This document shows positions 10,746 to 20,417 of a DNA stretch of 64,000 nucleotides, in pieces. The notes beneath the pieces are model-generated. The model saw only the letters and a list, made by a program, of their open reading frames with translations. It searched no databases and was not told where the DNA came from. The stretch covers positions 1 through 64,000 of the forward strand of contig NZ_AKZJ01000015.1 of the NCBI RefSeq assembly GCF_000302595.1. The letters are read 5' to 3'. Position 1 is the first letter of the stretch. Every line of letters starts with the position of its first letter. The position numbers and the translations under genes were made by a program. The DNA comes from Pedobacter arcticus A12 (GTDB taxonomy: Bacteria; Bacteroidota; Bacteroidia; Sphingobacteriales; Sphingobacteriaceae).

Positions 10746-12653
10746 TTAGGCTACCGATTCCTCCAAAGCTTCCGCTGCTGCTTTTGCATCAGCAATAATC
10801 TCTGCATCATCTTTTTCAACTCTTAAATTTTGTACAATATGCTGTTGCCTGTCCATGGTGTTTTTGCCCATGTAATATTCCAACAGATTCTTAATTTTGG
10901 TTTCTCCATGTAAAATTACGGGATCCAACCTAATATCCTCGCCAATAAAGTTTTCGAATTCGTCTGGCGAAATCTCTCCCAAACCTTTAAATCGAGTAAT
11001 TTCTGGTTTCCCTCCAAGCTTGTCAATTGCCAAAACACGTTCTTCATCGCTGTAGCAATAAATAGTTTCCTTTTTATTACGAACCCTAAATAGAGGCGTT
11101 TGCAAAATAAAAACATGACCAGTTTTTACCAAATCCGGAAAAAACTGCAAAAAGAAAGTCATCAGCAATAAACGGATGTGCATTCCATCCACATCGGCAT
11201 CGGTTGCAACCACGATATTGTTATAACGCAACCCATCTAATCCGTCCTCAATATTTAGCGCATGCTGTAATAAGTTAAATTCTTCATTTTCATAAACTAC
11301 TTTTTTGGTTAAACCATAAGCGTTCAAAGGTTTCCCTTTTAGTGAGAAAACAGCCTGCGTTTTAACTTGCCGAGCTTTGGTAATAGATCCCGAAGCAGAA
11401 TCTCCCTCCGTAATAAATAAAGTGGTTTTTTTACGATCTTCTTCGCTCAGCTTTTCATCATCCAAATGCCACTTGCAGTCACGTAGCTTACGGTTGTGTA
11501 AACTTGCTTTTTTTGCTCGGTCGTTGGCCAGTTTTTTAATTCCCGCAATATCTTTACGCTCACGTTCTGATTGTAAAATGCGTTTTAATAAAGCATCAGC
11601 TGCTTCTGGGAATTTGTGCAGATAGTTATCAAGTTCTTTTTTAACAAAATCATTGATGAATGTACGCACCGTAGGTCCGTCTGGACCAACATTTAAAGAG
11701 CCTAATTTGGTTTTTGTTTGCGATTCAAAAACAGGTTCCTGAATTCTAACCGAAATTGCTGCTACAATAGATGCCCTAATATCCGAAGCATCGTATTCTT
11801 TTTTGTAAAACTCTCTGATGGTTTTAACCACTGCTTCTCTAAAAGCTTGTTGATGGGTTCCACCTTGAGTAGTATGCTGACCGTTTACAAACGAATAATA
11901 TTCCTCGCCATACTGTTGCCCATGCGTCATCGCAATCTCAATATCTTCACCTTGCAAATGAATTATTGGGTAACGGTTAGCTTCCGCATCCGTATTTCTG
12001 GTCAATAAATCGTATAAACCGCGTTCCGAGAAAAATTTTTGTCCGTTAAAGTTGATCGTTAAACCTGCATTTAGAAACACATAATTCCAGATCATGTTTT
12101 CTATAAACTCAGGAATGTAGCGGTAGTTCCTAAAAATAGAGTCATCCGGAATAAAAATCGTAGCCGTTCCGTTCCGTTGCGTAGTGTCAATTATAGAGTT
12201 GTCTTTAGCTAGCTCTCCTTTTTCAAATTCTGCTTTTTTAGTTTTCCCATCGCGGTAAGATTGTACCGTGAAAAAGTTCGACAATGCATTAACCGCTTTT
12301 GTACCCACTCCATTTAGCCCTACAGATTTTTGGAAAGCTTTAGAATCATATTTACCACCGGTATTAATTTTCGATACGCAATCGATCACTTTTCCCAATG
12401 GAATTCCACGTCCGTAATCCCTAACTGAAACCTTGTGGTCGCTTACAGTGATGTCGATAATACGTCCTGCGCCCATCACAAACTCATCAATAGAGTTATC
12501 TACAATCTCTTTCAGCAATACGTAAACGCCATCATCATAAGCAGAACCGTCGCCCAGTTTACCAATGTACATTCCCGGACGAAGCCTAATATGCTCTTTC
12601 CAGTCTAAGGACCGGATACTGTCTTCGCTATAATTTACACTTAATTCAGCCAT
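10746..12653 (-). CDS. parE: DNA topoisomerase IV (gyrase-type) subunit B
   Basis: This 635-residue ATPase subunit partners the topoisomerase A protein encoded downstream. It has a GHKL ATPase ([19 protein letters not shown], and [13 protein letters not shown] as the ATP lid), a transducer domain and a TOPRIM domain with [11 protein letters not shown] and the metal-binding [14 protein letters not shown]-terminal tail region carries [13 protein letters not shown]. The length is typical of Bacteroidota ParE or GyrB. Linkage to a ParC-like gene and the absence of the long proteobacterial GyrB insertion favour ParE. A TAGCTTTG -7-like box lies at 12715-12722 on the minus strand. Confidence 0.92.
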   Translation of the reverse strand: MAELSVNYSEDSIRSLDWKEHIRLRPGMYIGKLGDGSAYDDGVYVLLKEIVDNSIDEFVMGAGRIIDITVSDHKVSVRDYGRGIPLGKVIDCVSKINTGGKYDSKAFQKSVGLNGVGTKAVNALSNFFTVQSYRDGKTKKAEFEKGELAKDNSIIDTTQRNGTATIFIPDDSIFRNYRYIPEFIENMIWNYVFLNAGLTINFNGQKFFSERGLYDLLTRNTDAEANRYPIIHLQGEDIEIAMTHGQQYGEEYYSFVNGQHTTQGGTHQQAFREAVVKTIREFYKKEYDASDIRASIVAAISVRIQEPVFESQTKTKLGSLNVGPDGPTVRTFINDFVKKELDNYLHKFPEAADALLKRILQSERERKDIAGIKKLANDRAKKASLHNRKLRDCKWHLDDEKLSEEDRKKTTLFITEGDSASGSITKARQVKTQAVFSLKGKPLNAYGLTKKVVYENEEFNLLQHALNIEDGLDGLRYNNIVVATDADVDGMHIRLLLMTFFLQFFPDLVKTGHVFILQTPLFRVRNKKETIYCYSDEERVLAIDKLGGKPEITRFKGLGEISPDEFENFIGEDIRLDPVILHGETKIKNLLEYYMGKNTMDRQQHIVQNLRVEKDDAEIIADAKAAAEALEESVA

Positions 12654-12663
12654 TTGTTAGATT

Positions 12664-12692
12664 TGAGTATTGAGATAGGAGATACGAGATTC
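12664..12692. repeat. Short GAGTATTGAGATA-type repeat
   Basis: The segment reads as repeated GAGTATTGAGATA, GAGATACGAGAT-like units. A longer relative lies at 20301-20356. No coding potential is seen. It sits in the leader of the topoisomerase B gene. Confidence 0.45.
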
Positions 12693-12714
12693 TGCAAATC
12701 ACAATGAACCTTTA

Positions 12715-12722
12715 CAAAGCTA
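12715..12722 (-). promoter_or_regulatory. -7 box TAGCTTTG upstream of parE
   Basis: The minus strand reads TAGCTTTG, which matches the Bacteroidota -7 consensus TAnnTTTG, 62 bp before the start codon. I see no well-placed -33 TTTG, so the call rests on the -7 box and its position. Confidence 0.4.
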
Positions 12723-12861
12723 AAATTTTGTGCAAAATAGACAAGTATAAGATTTCAACATATCAAGAATTATGGATAATAAAAGACGTTTTTTACTTGA
12801 AAGAAGATTTTTCAGTCGGAAATGAAGTGAATACTTTTGAAAAGTAAATACAGTTTTTCAT

Positions 12862-12945
12862 AGGTTCCGCTAGTCCCGTGTTCTGCTTTACTCCTCGGTA
12901 ATTTCCATAAACTCCAATTCCCTGCGGGGTATCACTGCCACTTGG
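12862..12945 (+). repeat. Dispersed intergenic repeat (CTCCTCG...CTGCGGGGT type)
   Basis: This GC-richer stretch in the 359-bp gap before parE contains TTACTCCTCGG and CCCTGCGGGGTATC. It resembles 45359-45440, which has TACTCCTCGCTGG and CTGCGGGGTGTGG in the same order and strand. No open frame spans it. I infer a dispersed non-coding repeat. The rest of the gap (12723-12861, 12946-13012) shows nothing recognisable. Confidence 0.5.
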
Positions 12946-13012
12946 GTTTAATTAATTTAAGACTATGCTTAAAATCGAGTACTAAAAAGCGATCTCTATT
13001 TTTTAATTTAAA

Positions 13013-13786
13013 TTACTTCCGTTCAGGAGAACCAATAGAAACTTTAAAAAAAGTGCTTGGTTCTGCAAGGTAAGCGTCGGCAATTCCAATATCGCTCACT
13101 AATTTTTTTGAAACACGCTTTAGGTGTATTTTAACTTCAAAAATATCTTCGAAAGGATTAGAGTTGAATTTTATGGTGTTCCGGTCTTTGTAGGAAGCAA
13201 TAATTTTTGATTCTCCATTTTCATGGAAAAATTCGGAATCTACAAAGCCTTTTCTGAATTGGGGAACCTCCTCTTCTTTGGTTGCGCCCGGTTTGTTCAT
13301 GCAAATAAACAGAGAAAGCTCATCACAAAATTTGAGAAGTTTAAGTTGATACTGTAGTAAGCGGGTATGCGGAATCTTTAGTTTAGCAATCAAATGGTTT
13401 TGACGCAACTTTTCACGTTCAATAAACTGCCTTGCTGTTTCCGAAGCTGATGAAGATGCCAAATTACTATAGTGCATACTGCAAAGTAAGGCTGCATAAG
13501 AGTTCGCTTGGTTTACCTGTTCAATGCCCAGTTTGTAGAAGTAAAGCTTTAGTTTTTCTGGGAAATCTAAAAACGTAAAAGGTTTTTGGGTAACGTCGTT
13601 TAATAAAGGATGAGAATCTGGAATAACCCATGCCCGGTCATGCTGGTGGACCGCAAACTTAAATGATTCGAAATGCTCTACCGCTATAAATTCTTTTTTG
13701 AAATGACTGAGTAGTTCACCTGCAATGTATGCATGGTCGTGTTGGGTGATTAAGATGTAATTTTCTGAATCTTCGCGAAGTATCAT
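13013..13786 (-). CDS. DUF3891 family protein
   Basis: This 257-residue soluble protein begins with the DUF3891 hallmark: a predicted sheet, then QHDHAYIAGELLSHF and later HQHDRAW, SMHYSNLA and LSLFICMN. The recurrent His and Asp (QHDHA, HQHDR, CDELS) recall an HD-type metal site, although no activity has been demonstrated for the family to my knowledge. It is transcribed divergently from alanine dehydrogenase across a 177-bp AT-rich gap and appears to be monocistronic. Confidence 0.8.
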   Translation of the reverse strand: MILREDSENYILITQHDHAYIAGELLSHFKKEFIAVEHFESFKFAVHQHDRAWVIPDSHPLLNDVTQKPFTFLDFPEKLKLYFYKLGIEQVNQANSYAALLCSMHYSNLASSSASETARQFIEREKLRQNHLIAKLKIPHTRLLQYQLKLLKFCDELSLFICMNKPGATKEEEVPQFRKGFVDSEFFHENGESKIIASYKDRNTIKFNSNPFEDIFEVKIHLKRVSKKLVSDIGIADAYLAEPSTFFKVSIGSPERK

Positions 13787-13963
13787 TTTGAATTAAAAAA
13801 AATAAAAATACAAATCTTTACAGTTAAAAAGCACCTGTTTTTGATGTCAGATAAAAAACAGATTATGTATTTTATATTTGAATTGTTTTAAGTGTATTAA
13901 AATTATAAATTTTTATATTTATTTTTATAAAAAATACATGTTTATTCTTTAAAAATTAACATT

Positions 13964-15097
13964 ATGATTATCGGTATACCAAGAGAAATGAAAAATCATG
14001 AAAATAGAGTAGGCTTAACGCCTTCCGGTACTCATGAATTGGTCAAAAGAGGCCATGAAGTGCTTATAGAGACGCACTCTGGCGCTGCCAGTGGTTTTCG
14101 TAATGATGACTATGAAGAAGCTGGTGCTCAAATTATCCAAACTGCCGACGAAATTTGGGGAAGAGCAGATCTAATTATTAAGGTAAAGGAACCTGAGGTA
14201 CCGGAGTATAAAATGGCTAAACGTGACCAGATTATTCTTAGTTTTTTCCATTTTGTATCAAACCGTAAATTAACATATGGGATGATTGATAGTGGGGCTA
14301 TTTGTATGGCATACGAAACAGTGGAAACCACCAATAAGGTTTTGCCAATATTAGTTCCAATGTCTGAAGTTGCAGGACGTATGGCTATTCAGCAAGGTGC
14401 CCGATACCTGGAAAAGCCGGTAATGGGGCGTGGTATTTTATTAGGTGGTGTCCCCGGAGTTACACCCGGGAAAGTGTTGATTATTGGAGCTGGTGTTGTT
14501 GGTGTGCAAGCTGCTAAAATGGCTTCTGGGTTGGGTGCTCATGTGACAATTATTGATATTGACATACAGCGCTTAAGGTATGTTAATGATGTGTTGCCAC
14601 CTCATGTGGTTACAATGTACAGTAGCGAATATAATATCCGTAAGCTAGTTGCTAATCATGATTTAATTGTGGGTGCAGTTCTTCTTCCCGGTAGAAAAAC
14701 GCCCAGGGTGATTACGCGTGATATGCTTAAATTAATGCGTCCTGGAACTGTTGTAGTTGATGTTTCTGTAGATCAAGGAGGTTGCATTGAAACCTGTAAA
14801 CCCACCTCGCATGAAAATCCAACCTATATTGTAGACGGAATTCTGCATTACTGTGTCCCTAATATGCCTGGTGCGGTGCCTTATACTTCAACTATGGCAT
14901 TAACTAATAGCACATTTCCTTATATTCTACAAATCGCAGATAAAGGGTGGAAAAAAGCTTGTTTGGATAATTACGAGCTTTTAAAAGGATTGAATATTAT
15001 AAAAGGAGATGTAGTCCACCGGGGCGTGGCGGAAGCATTTGACTTACATTATAAATCAGTACATCACTTTTTAGATACCGGAGAGATTGAAGAGTAG
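13964..15097 (+). CDS. ald: Alanine dehydrogenase
   Basis: This 377-residue enzyme interconverts L-alanine with pyruvate and ammonia using NAD. The catalytic residues known from the family are at their expected numbers: Arg15 in ENRVGLTP, Lys75 in IIKVKEP and His96 in LSFFHF. The Rossmann glycine motif is VLIIGAGVVGVQAAKMA (about residues 170-186), followed by the DID acidic end of beta-2. VVVDVSVDQGGC contains the second catalytic Asp. The length is standard for Ald. It is divergent from DUF3891 and ends at a bidirectional terminator. Confidence 0.96.
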   Translation: MIIGIPREMKNHENRVGLTPSGTHELVKRGHEVLIETHSGAASGFRNDDYEEAGAQIIQTADEIWGRADLIIKVKEPEVPEYKMAKRDQIILSFFHFVSNRKLTYGMIDSGAICMAYETVETTNKVLPILVPMSEVAGRMAIQQGARYLEKPVMGRGILLGGVPGVTPGKVLIIGAGVVGVQAAKMASGLGAHVTIIDIDIQRLRYVNDVLPPHVVTMYSSEYNIRKLVANHDLIVGAVLLPGRKTPRVITRDMLKLMRPGTVVVDVSVDQGGCIETCKPTSHENPTYIVDGILHYCVPNMPGAVPYTSTMALTNSTFPYILQIADKGWKKACLDNYELLKGLNIIKGDVVHRGVAEAFDLHYKSVHHFLDTGEIEE

Positions 15098-15203
15098 GCC
15101 ATCATTTAAATCCTGTTCCGAGTGAGAAGGATTTGTCTGTTTTATGGTTCAGTTAGGGATAGGCAAAAATCGTGTTTAATTCATACACGAACGCTAAAAA
15201 CAA

Positions 15204-15237
15204 AAAAAGGTAGCAGAAAAACTTCTGCTACCTTTTT
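15204..15237. terminator. Bidirectional terminator between ald and the GT117 gene
   Basis: A perfect 15-bp stem (AAAAAGGTAGCAGAA and its complement) with a 4-nt AAAC loop has T-runs on both strands. It separates two convergent genes and can terminate both. Confidence 0.9.
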
Positions 15238-15254
15238 AAAAAGCGATTGAAACG

Positions 15255-18200
15255 TTACCTGCTCATTCCAAATTTAGCTTCGTAATTTTTCATTTTATTT
15301 TCGAGCTCTTTATTTAAGGCGGGTTCGCCGTATTGTTTGGTCATTTCTACAAACTGCGATAGCACAAACAGGTTTAATTGGATATCTCTGCTACCTAAAT
15401 TTTCTTTTCGCTGTATAATGCTATAATGGTAATTCAATTCTTGTGTAACTAAGTTTTCGGTTTGTTTTAAAAGGCTAGTTGCATCAGTTTTTAAGCCTAA
15501 CTCGTACATTAATTTAATCAGCTCGTATTTACTTAAAGCAAAGTTACTGTCGTAAGTTGTGTAAATAGGCAACACTTTTAAGCATTGTTTTACCACATTT
15601 CTAGCAAGGTCTGTTTTATCCTCAAAAATCAAGTTTTTAGCTAGTTCCGTGAATTTATTCACTGATAAAAACACCATTTTTTGAGACTCGGGATCTAGAT
15701 AAGGAGATGTTTTTATAGTACCCCAATCAAACTTTTCCATCAAGTTTTTGTACATCTCTGTAGTATTCACTGCTTCAGTGTCGCCAAGTGGACTGTCTGA
15801 TGGGATTTTTGCTTTTGTCTTTGGTTCTAATCTTAAAGCAAAACCTTCGTTAAACAGGTAATTATCCAAACCTAAGAAATTACTGCTAGGTACGGTAAAC
15901 GCAAAATAAATTGGACGTTCCCAATTGTTATGGGCCAATATATCTACAATAGCTAACTGCCCTTTAGTTAAATAGTTTCCAGGGAAAGTCCATTCCATTG
16001 CCGGAACAATTTTACCGGCTTCGTTTGCATCAACGGTTTTGGTGGATAATACAGCTGCAGGGTCAATAGTTAACTTAAAGTTCTTTGTTGGTAAAAAGTT
16101 CTCTGACTTGCCACTTTGGTATTCTACTTTTGCTTCAGGGTTGCTTGACGTAACAAATTCAAAAACATCCTTAAGCTCTTGCGCTCCTTCTAAATTAAAG
16201 TTCTGGTAAAAAAGAACATCTCTGGTGCCAGTTTTGTACATTTCTGGCTTCATGGTAATTGGGAGCGGAGCTGATTCGTTAAACGGCCTTCTCAACTGGT
16301 TAATGTACCAATCGGTGTCAAATAAACTTAGGTTTACAATCCTAATATCTGGTCTAAAGTTTTCTACTTCCTGTACGTACCAAAGCGGGTAGGTGTCATT
16401 ATCTCCATAAGTAAATAAAATGGCGTTTGGAGCACAGCTGTTTAAGTAGTTGCGGGCAAAATCTCTAGCTGTAGACTTTGTTGAACGATCATGGTCATCC
16501 CATTCTTGGCTCGCCATTAATACAGGAGCTGCCAATAATCCTATTGAAGTAGCCAGAATAGCTGCGGTTTTTGGTGTAACTACTTTTCGTAACCATTGCG
16601 ATATCGCAAACACGCCTAAGCCAATCCAAATTGCGAAGGCGTAAAAAGAACCTACATAAGCGTAATCTCGTTCACGTGGCTGACTGGGAGTTTGGTTAAG
16701 ATATATAACGATGGCTAATCCAGTAAAGAAAAACAACAAGGCTACAATCCCGGCGTCTTTCTGGCTGTATTTAAAGTGCCAAAATGCACCCAACAAACCC
16801 AAAATAAGCGGCAAGAAAAATAACTGATTATTTGATTTGTTTTTTGTGATGCTGTCTGGTAATTGAGACTGGTCTCCTAAGCGCATGGCATCTAAAAATT
16901 TAATGCCACTTATCCAGTTTCCGCTGGTGTAATCGCCAATGCCCTGGCTGTCATTTTGCCTGCCAGCAAAGTTCCATAAGAAATATCGCATATACATAAA
17001 GCCGACTTGGTAAGTGCCAAACCAACCAATATTTGTGGACATATTAGGGCTTTCTTGCGGACCTAAATTCATCCAGTCTCTGTAAACAGCGGGATGGTTT
17101 CCGTCATCACTATACATACGAGGAAACAAAGTGTTTTTGTCATACACATAAGCTTGTTTCTGTCCGGCAATTTCATATTTTTTTTCGCCTTTTACGTAGA
17201 TGTTTCCGTTCTGTTTAGTTTCAATAGGTTTCGAATCAAAATATTGACCATACAACAACGGACGATCGCCGTATTGCTCTCTGTTTAAATAACTTAAGAA
17301 AGAGAAAGCATCTTTAGGATCGCTATTGTTTAAAGTTGGGTTGGCTTTTGCCCTAACCACAATCATTACAAAAGAGCTATAACCGAATAGGATAAATATG
17401 AAAGACAGCATCGCCAGGTTTAACGTTGGTTTTTTCTTTTTGATAGAATAAACGGTTAACCAAATGGTAGCTGTTAATAAAAGTAATGCAAAAACGGTAA
17501 CTCCAGAACCAAAGCCAAAGCCAAGTGTGTTTACAAAGAAAAGATCGAAATTGGCTCCTATTTTTATCATGTACTGGATGATGCCGTACTGTATAAATCC
17601 TAAAATCAAAATCCCAACCGCCATTGCCATTAACACACCTTTTGTAGTAGCAACCTTGTTTTTTCTAAAATAATAAACCAAAGCCATAGCGGGTATTACC
17701 AGCAAGTTTAAAAGGTGGATACCAATTGATAAGCCCATTACATAAGCAATAAAAATCAACCACTTATCTGCGTAAGGCTCATCCGCATGTGCATCCCACT
17801 TTAAGATTGCCCAAAAAACAACTGCTGTTGATAAGGAAGACATTGCGTAAACTTCGGCTTCCACTGCAGAAAACCAAAAAGAATCTGAAAAGGCATAAGC
17901 CAATGCACCTACCAAACCAGCACCCATAATTCCAATAATTGTAGTTTTATTGAATTTTAGGTCTGTAGTTAAGCTTACTTTTTTACCTAAGGCAGTAATT
18001 GTCCAAAACAAAAACATAATGGTTGCTGCACTTGATAAAGCAGAGCTGATATTTACGGCATAAGCAACGTTTTCTGGATTAGTTGCGAACAAGCTAAATA
18101 TTTTACCAATCATTAAAAACAATGGCGCACCTGGTTGGTGTACTATCTGTAGCTTAAGTGCAGCAGATATAAATTCGCCACAATCCCAGTAACTTGCAGT

Positions 18201-18284
18201 AGGTTCAAGCGTTAGTATATATACGGTTGCTGCAATTAAAAAGGTAAGCCAACCCAGCAGGTTGTTGATTTTGGAATAGGTCAT
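15255..18284 (-). CDS. Glycosyltransferase family 117 (DUF2723) membrane protein
   Basis: This 1009-residue inner-membrane protein begins with a DUF2723 domain (about residues 10-170, with LEPTASYWDCGEF and HQPGAPLF). About a dozen transmembrane helices follow up to residue ~600, then a long C-terminal, mostly non-membrane region. The TASYWDCGEF segment resembles the acidic first loop of GT-C enzymes of the protein O-mannosyltransferase type. A role in transferring a lipid-linked sugar outside the cytoplasmic membrane is therefore likely, but acceptor and donor are unknown. It is monocistronic and ends at a strong bidirectional terminator. Confidence 0.87.
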   Translation of the reverse strand: MTYSKINNLLGWLTFLIAATVYILTLEPTASYWDCGEFISAALKLQIVHQPGAPLFLMIGKIFSLFATNPENVAYAVNISSALSSAATIMFLFWTITALGKKVSLTTDLKFNKTTIIGIMGAGLVGALAYAFSDSFWFSAVEAEVYAMSSLSTAVVFWAILKWDAHADEPYADKWLIFIAYVMGLSIGIHLLNLLVIPAMALVYYFRKNKVATTKGVLMAMAVGILILGFIQYGIIQYMIKIGANFDLFFVNTLGFGFGSGVTVFALLLLTATIWLTVYSIKKKKPTLNLAMLSFIFILFGYSSFVMIVVRAKANPTLNNSDPKDAFSFLSYLNREQYGDRPLLYGQYFDSKPIETKQNGNIYVKGEKKYEIAGQKQAYVYDKNTLFPRMYSDDGNHPAVYRDWMNLGPQESPNMSTNIGWFGTYQVGFMYMRYFLWNFAGRQNDSQGIGDYTSGNWISGIKFLDAMRLGDQSQLPDSITKNKSNNQLFFLPLILGLLGAFWHFKYSQKDAGIVALLFFFTGLAIVIYLNQTPSQPRERDYAYVGSFYAFAIWIGLGVFAISQWLRKVVTPKTAAILATSIGLLAAPVLMASQEWDDHDRSTKSTARDFARNYLNSCAPNAILFTYGDNDTYPLWYVQEVENFRPDIRIVNLSLFDTDWYINQLRRPFNESAPLPITMKPEMYKTGTRDVLFYQNFNLEGAQELKDVFEFVTSSNPEAKVEYQSGKSENFLPTKNFKLTIDPAAVLSTKTVDANEAGKIVPAMEWTFPGNYLTKGQLAIVDILAHNNWERPIYFAFTVPSSNFLGLDNYLFNEGFALRLEPKTKAKIPSDSPLGDTEAVNTTEMYKNLMEKFDWGTIKTSPYLDPESQKMVFLSVNKFTELAKNLIFEDKTDLARNVVKQCLKVLPIYTTYDSNFALSKYELIKLMYELGLKTDATSLLKQTENLVTQELNYHYSIIQRKENLGSRDIQLNLFVLSQFVEMTKQYGEPALNKELENKMKNYEAKFGMSR

Positions 18285-18424
18285 TTCTATGATTCGATTT
18301 TAACCGCCGAAAATAATGAATTGAATTTAATTAATCGGTAATTTAACATTTATTAACCGGCAGGTAAACAAAAGGATCTGAAAAAGAAGCCGTTAGAGAG
18401 CTTCTGGAAATATTTTAAAATATA

Positions 18425-18456
18425 TTTGCATCCTTTGTTTAATGCTTCTATATTTG
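18425..18456 (+). promoter_or_regulatory. Promoter for tRNA-Gln (TTTG-N20-TATATTTG)
   Basis: TTTG at 18425-18428 and TATATTTG at 18449-18456, with 20 bp between them, match the Bacteroidota -33/-7 promoter consensus exactly. A second TATATTTG at 18421-18428 overlaps the -33 box. The tRNA starts about 40 bp downstream. Confidence 0.75.
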
Positions 18457-18496
18457 CATTCCGTTTCAGGAAACGCGTTTCTTGGAATTTAATGAT

Positions 18497-18567
18497 TGCC
18501 CGATAGTATAAAGGTAGTACAACGGTTTTTGGTACCGTTTGTCTAGGTTCGAATCCTGGTCGGGCAA
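18497..18567 (+). tRNA. tRNA-Gln (anticodon TTG)
   Basis: A full cloverleaf can be drawn. The acceptor stem TGCCCGA pairs with TCGGGCA and A18567 is the discriminator. The anticodon stem ACGGT/ACCGT has loop TTTTGGT, giving anticodon TTG. The T arm is CTAGG/CCTGG with loop TTCGAAT. The 3' CCA is not encoded, as is usual in this phylum. It is followed by its own terminator. Confidence 0.95.
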
Positions 18568-18573
18568 CAATTA

Positions 18574-18610
18574 AAATTCGGAAATTGAATAACTTGATTT
18601 CCGAATTTTT
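18574..18610 (+). terminator. Terminator after tRNA-Gln
   Basis: A 12-bp stem (AAATTCGGAAAT and its complement) with an 11-nt loop ends in a T-run, directly after the tRNA and before prs. Confidence 0.8.
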
Positions 18611-18633
18611 TATTTTAAATCCCCCGAAAGCTC

Positions 18634-19578
18634 ATGCCTTCCACATTTAACAACATCAAACTTTTCTCTGGTACAGGTTCCAAGGCTTTGTCTGAAAAAA
18701 TTGCGAAGTGTTACGGAAAAGAATTAGGAAAAGTAATTTTATCACGTTTTTCTGATGGTGAGTTTCAGCCACATTATGATGAATCTATTCGTGGTTGTGA
18801 TGTCTTTTTAATTCAATCAACCTGCCAGCCCAACGATAATCTGTTTGAGCTTTTGATGATGATTGATGCCGCAAAAAGAGCTTCGGCGCATTATATCACT
18901 GCAGTTATTCCTTATTTTGGTTTAGCCCGTCAGGATAGAAAAGATAAACCAAGAGTTGCCATTGGTGCAAAGCTGGTAGCTAATTTATTAGTTGCGGCGG
19001 GGATTCACCGTATCATGACAATGGATTTACATGCTGCGCAGATTCAAGGATTTTTTGATATTCCGGTAGACCATTTAGATGCTTCTGTAATATTTGTGCC
19101 ACATATTAAAAGCTTAGGTTTGAAAAATCTAACCATCGCTTCTCCAGATATGGGAGGTAGTTACAGAGCAAGAACTTTCGCTAAGTTTTTTAACGCAGAA
19201 GTGGTGATTTGTGATAAAACAAGAAAGCGGGCTAATGAGATCGAATCGATGTCGATTATAGGTGATGTTAAAGGTTTAGACGTTGTTTTAATGGACGACA
19301 TTATAGATACCGGAGGTACCTTAGCTAAGGCTGCTAGTTTGATTATGGAAAAAGGTGCAAATAGCGTGAGAGCAGTTTGTACGCATGCTGTATTATCTGG
19401 AAATGCTTATGCAACTTTAGAGAAGTCTGCATTATCAGAACTGATTGTAACGGATACTATTCCGTTGAAGCATAGCAGTCCGAAGATTAAAGTATTATCA
19501 ACCGCAGACTTTTTTGCAAAGGCAATTGCCAATGTAAATGAGCATGCGTCAATAAGTGAATTGTTCAAAATAGTTTAA
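18634..19578 (+). CDS. prs: Ribose-phosphate pyrophosphokinase
   Basis: This 314-residue cytoplasmic enzyme makes PRPP from ribose 5-phosphate and ATP for nucleotide, His and Trp synthesis. Visible motifs are SDGEFQPHYDESIRG near the N-terminus, the FGLARQDRKDKPR flexible ATP loop, MDLHAAQIQGFFDIPVDH and the PRPP-binding loop VVLMDDIIDTGGTL. The length is standard. It is 21 bp upstream of rplY, so the two are probably co-transcribed, a linkage common in bacteria. Confidence 0.96.
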   Translation: MPSTFNNIKLFSGTGSKALSEKIAKCYGKELGKVILSRFSDGEFQPHYDESIRGCDVFLIQSTCQPNDNLFELLMMIDAAKRASAHYITAVIPYFGLARQDRKDKPRVAIGAKLVANLLVAAGIHRIMTMDLHAAQIQGFFDIPVDHLDASVIFVPHIKSLGLKNLTIASPDMGGSYRARTFAKFFNAEVVICDKTRKRANEIESMSIIGDVKGLDVVLMDDIIDTGGTLAKAASLIMEKGANSVRAVCTHAVLSGNAYATLEKSALSELIVTDTIPLKHSSPKIKVLSTADFFAKAIANVNEHASISELFKIV

Positions 19579-19599
19579 AATTAAGTAATATATACAAAT

Positions 19600-20187
19600 A
19601 TGAAATCAATCGCAATTAGCGGTTCTCCAAGAGAGAACGTAGGGAAACGCGACGCAAAGGAATTGCGTTACGAAGGAAAAGTGCCTGCTGTATTATACGG
19701 CGGAAAAGAACAAATTCACTTTGCTATTGATGCGCCAGCATTAAGAGACTTAGTTTACACTCCAGAAGTGAATTTTGCTGAGTTGAATATTGACGGTAAA
19801 AAATTCAATGCGATTATGCAAGATATCCAGTTTCATCCGTTAACTGAAAAAATTGTACACATCGATTTTCTTCAATTATTTGATGATAAAAAAGTAACGA
19901 TTGAAATCCCAGTAAAATTAACCGGAACTTCTCCAGGTGTTAAAATGGGTGGTAAATTGGTTCAAAAATTACGTAAGCTAAAAGTTAACGCTTTACCTAA
20001 AAACATGCCTCAAGAAGTAGAAGTATCTATTGAGCCATTAGAAGTAGGTAAGTCTGTAAGAGTGCGTGATTTAAAAGCAGCTGATTATGTGATTACTAAC
20101 GTGTCAGAAGACACTATCGTTTCTGTAATTATGTCAAGAGCATTAAAGCAAGCAGAACAACAAGCAGGTACACAAGGAAAGAAATAG
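19600..20187 (+). CDS. rplY: 50S ribosomal protein L25 (CTC type)
   Basis: This 195-residue protein has the N-terminal L25 5S-rRNA-binding domain (ISGSPRENVGKRDAKELR, VPAVLYGG) and the C-terminal TL5/CTC beta domain (EIPVKLTGTSPGVKMGG, VEVSIEPLEVG). It is therefore the long form found outside gamma-proteobacteria. It follows prs by 21 bp and is followed by a strong terminator that ends the prs-rplY unit. The C-terminus is Gln- and Lys-rich, as is common in this protein. Confidence 0.95.
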   Translation: MKSIAISGSPRENVGKRDAKELRYEGKVPAVLYGGKEQIHFAIDAPALRDLVYTPEVNFAELNIDGKKFNAIMQDIQFHPLTEKIVHIDFLQLFDDKKVTIEIPVKLTGTSPGVKMGGKLVQKLRKLKVNALPKNMPQEVEVSIEPLEVGKSVRVRDLKAADYVITNVSEDTIVSVIMSRALKQAEQQAGTQGKK

Positions 20188-20202
20188 TTTTCCTTTGAAC
20201 TT

Positions 20203-20242
20203 AAAAAAAACCTCGTTAATTAATTTAGCGAGGTTTTTTTTT
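20203..20242 (+). terminator. Terminator after rplY
   Basis: A-rich arm plus CCTCG (20211-20215) pairs with CGAGG (20229-20233) plus a run of nine T residues. It lies 15 bp past the rplY stop. Confidence 0.85.
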
Positions 20243-20300
20243 GTTTAAAAATTGTTAGACTAAATACCCAAATTCAATTTGAAAAATTAACTTTGGACAG

Positions 20301-20356
20301 GAGTATTGAGATCTGAGTATTGGGTATCAAGATGTAAGTATAAAGTATCGAGATGC
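20301..20356. repeat. GAGTATTGAGAT-type short repeat
   Basis: Degenerate units GAGTATTGAGATCT, GAGTATTGGGTATCAAGAT and AAAGTATCGAGAT follow each other between rplY and the YebC gene. A shorter relative lies at 12664-12692. There is no coding potential. The 174-bp remainder of the gap shows nothing else. Confidence 0.45.
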
Positions 20357-20417
20357 TTGTGATTGTGGATAGCTAGATTTAAACTGAAATAAAAAAGACT
20401 AAAGAATTTATAAGAAA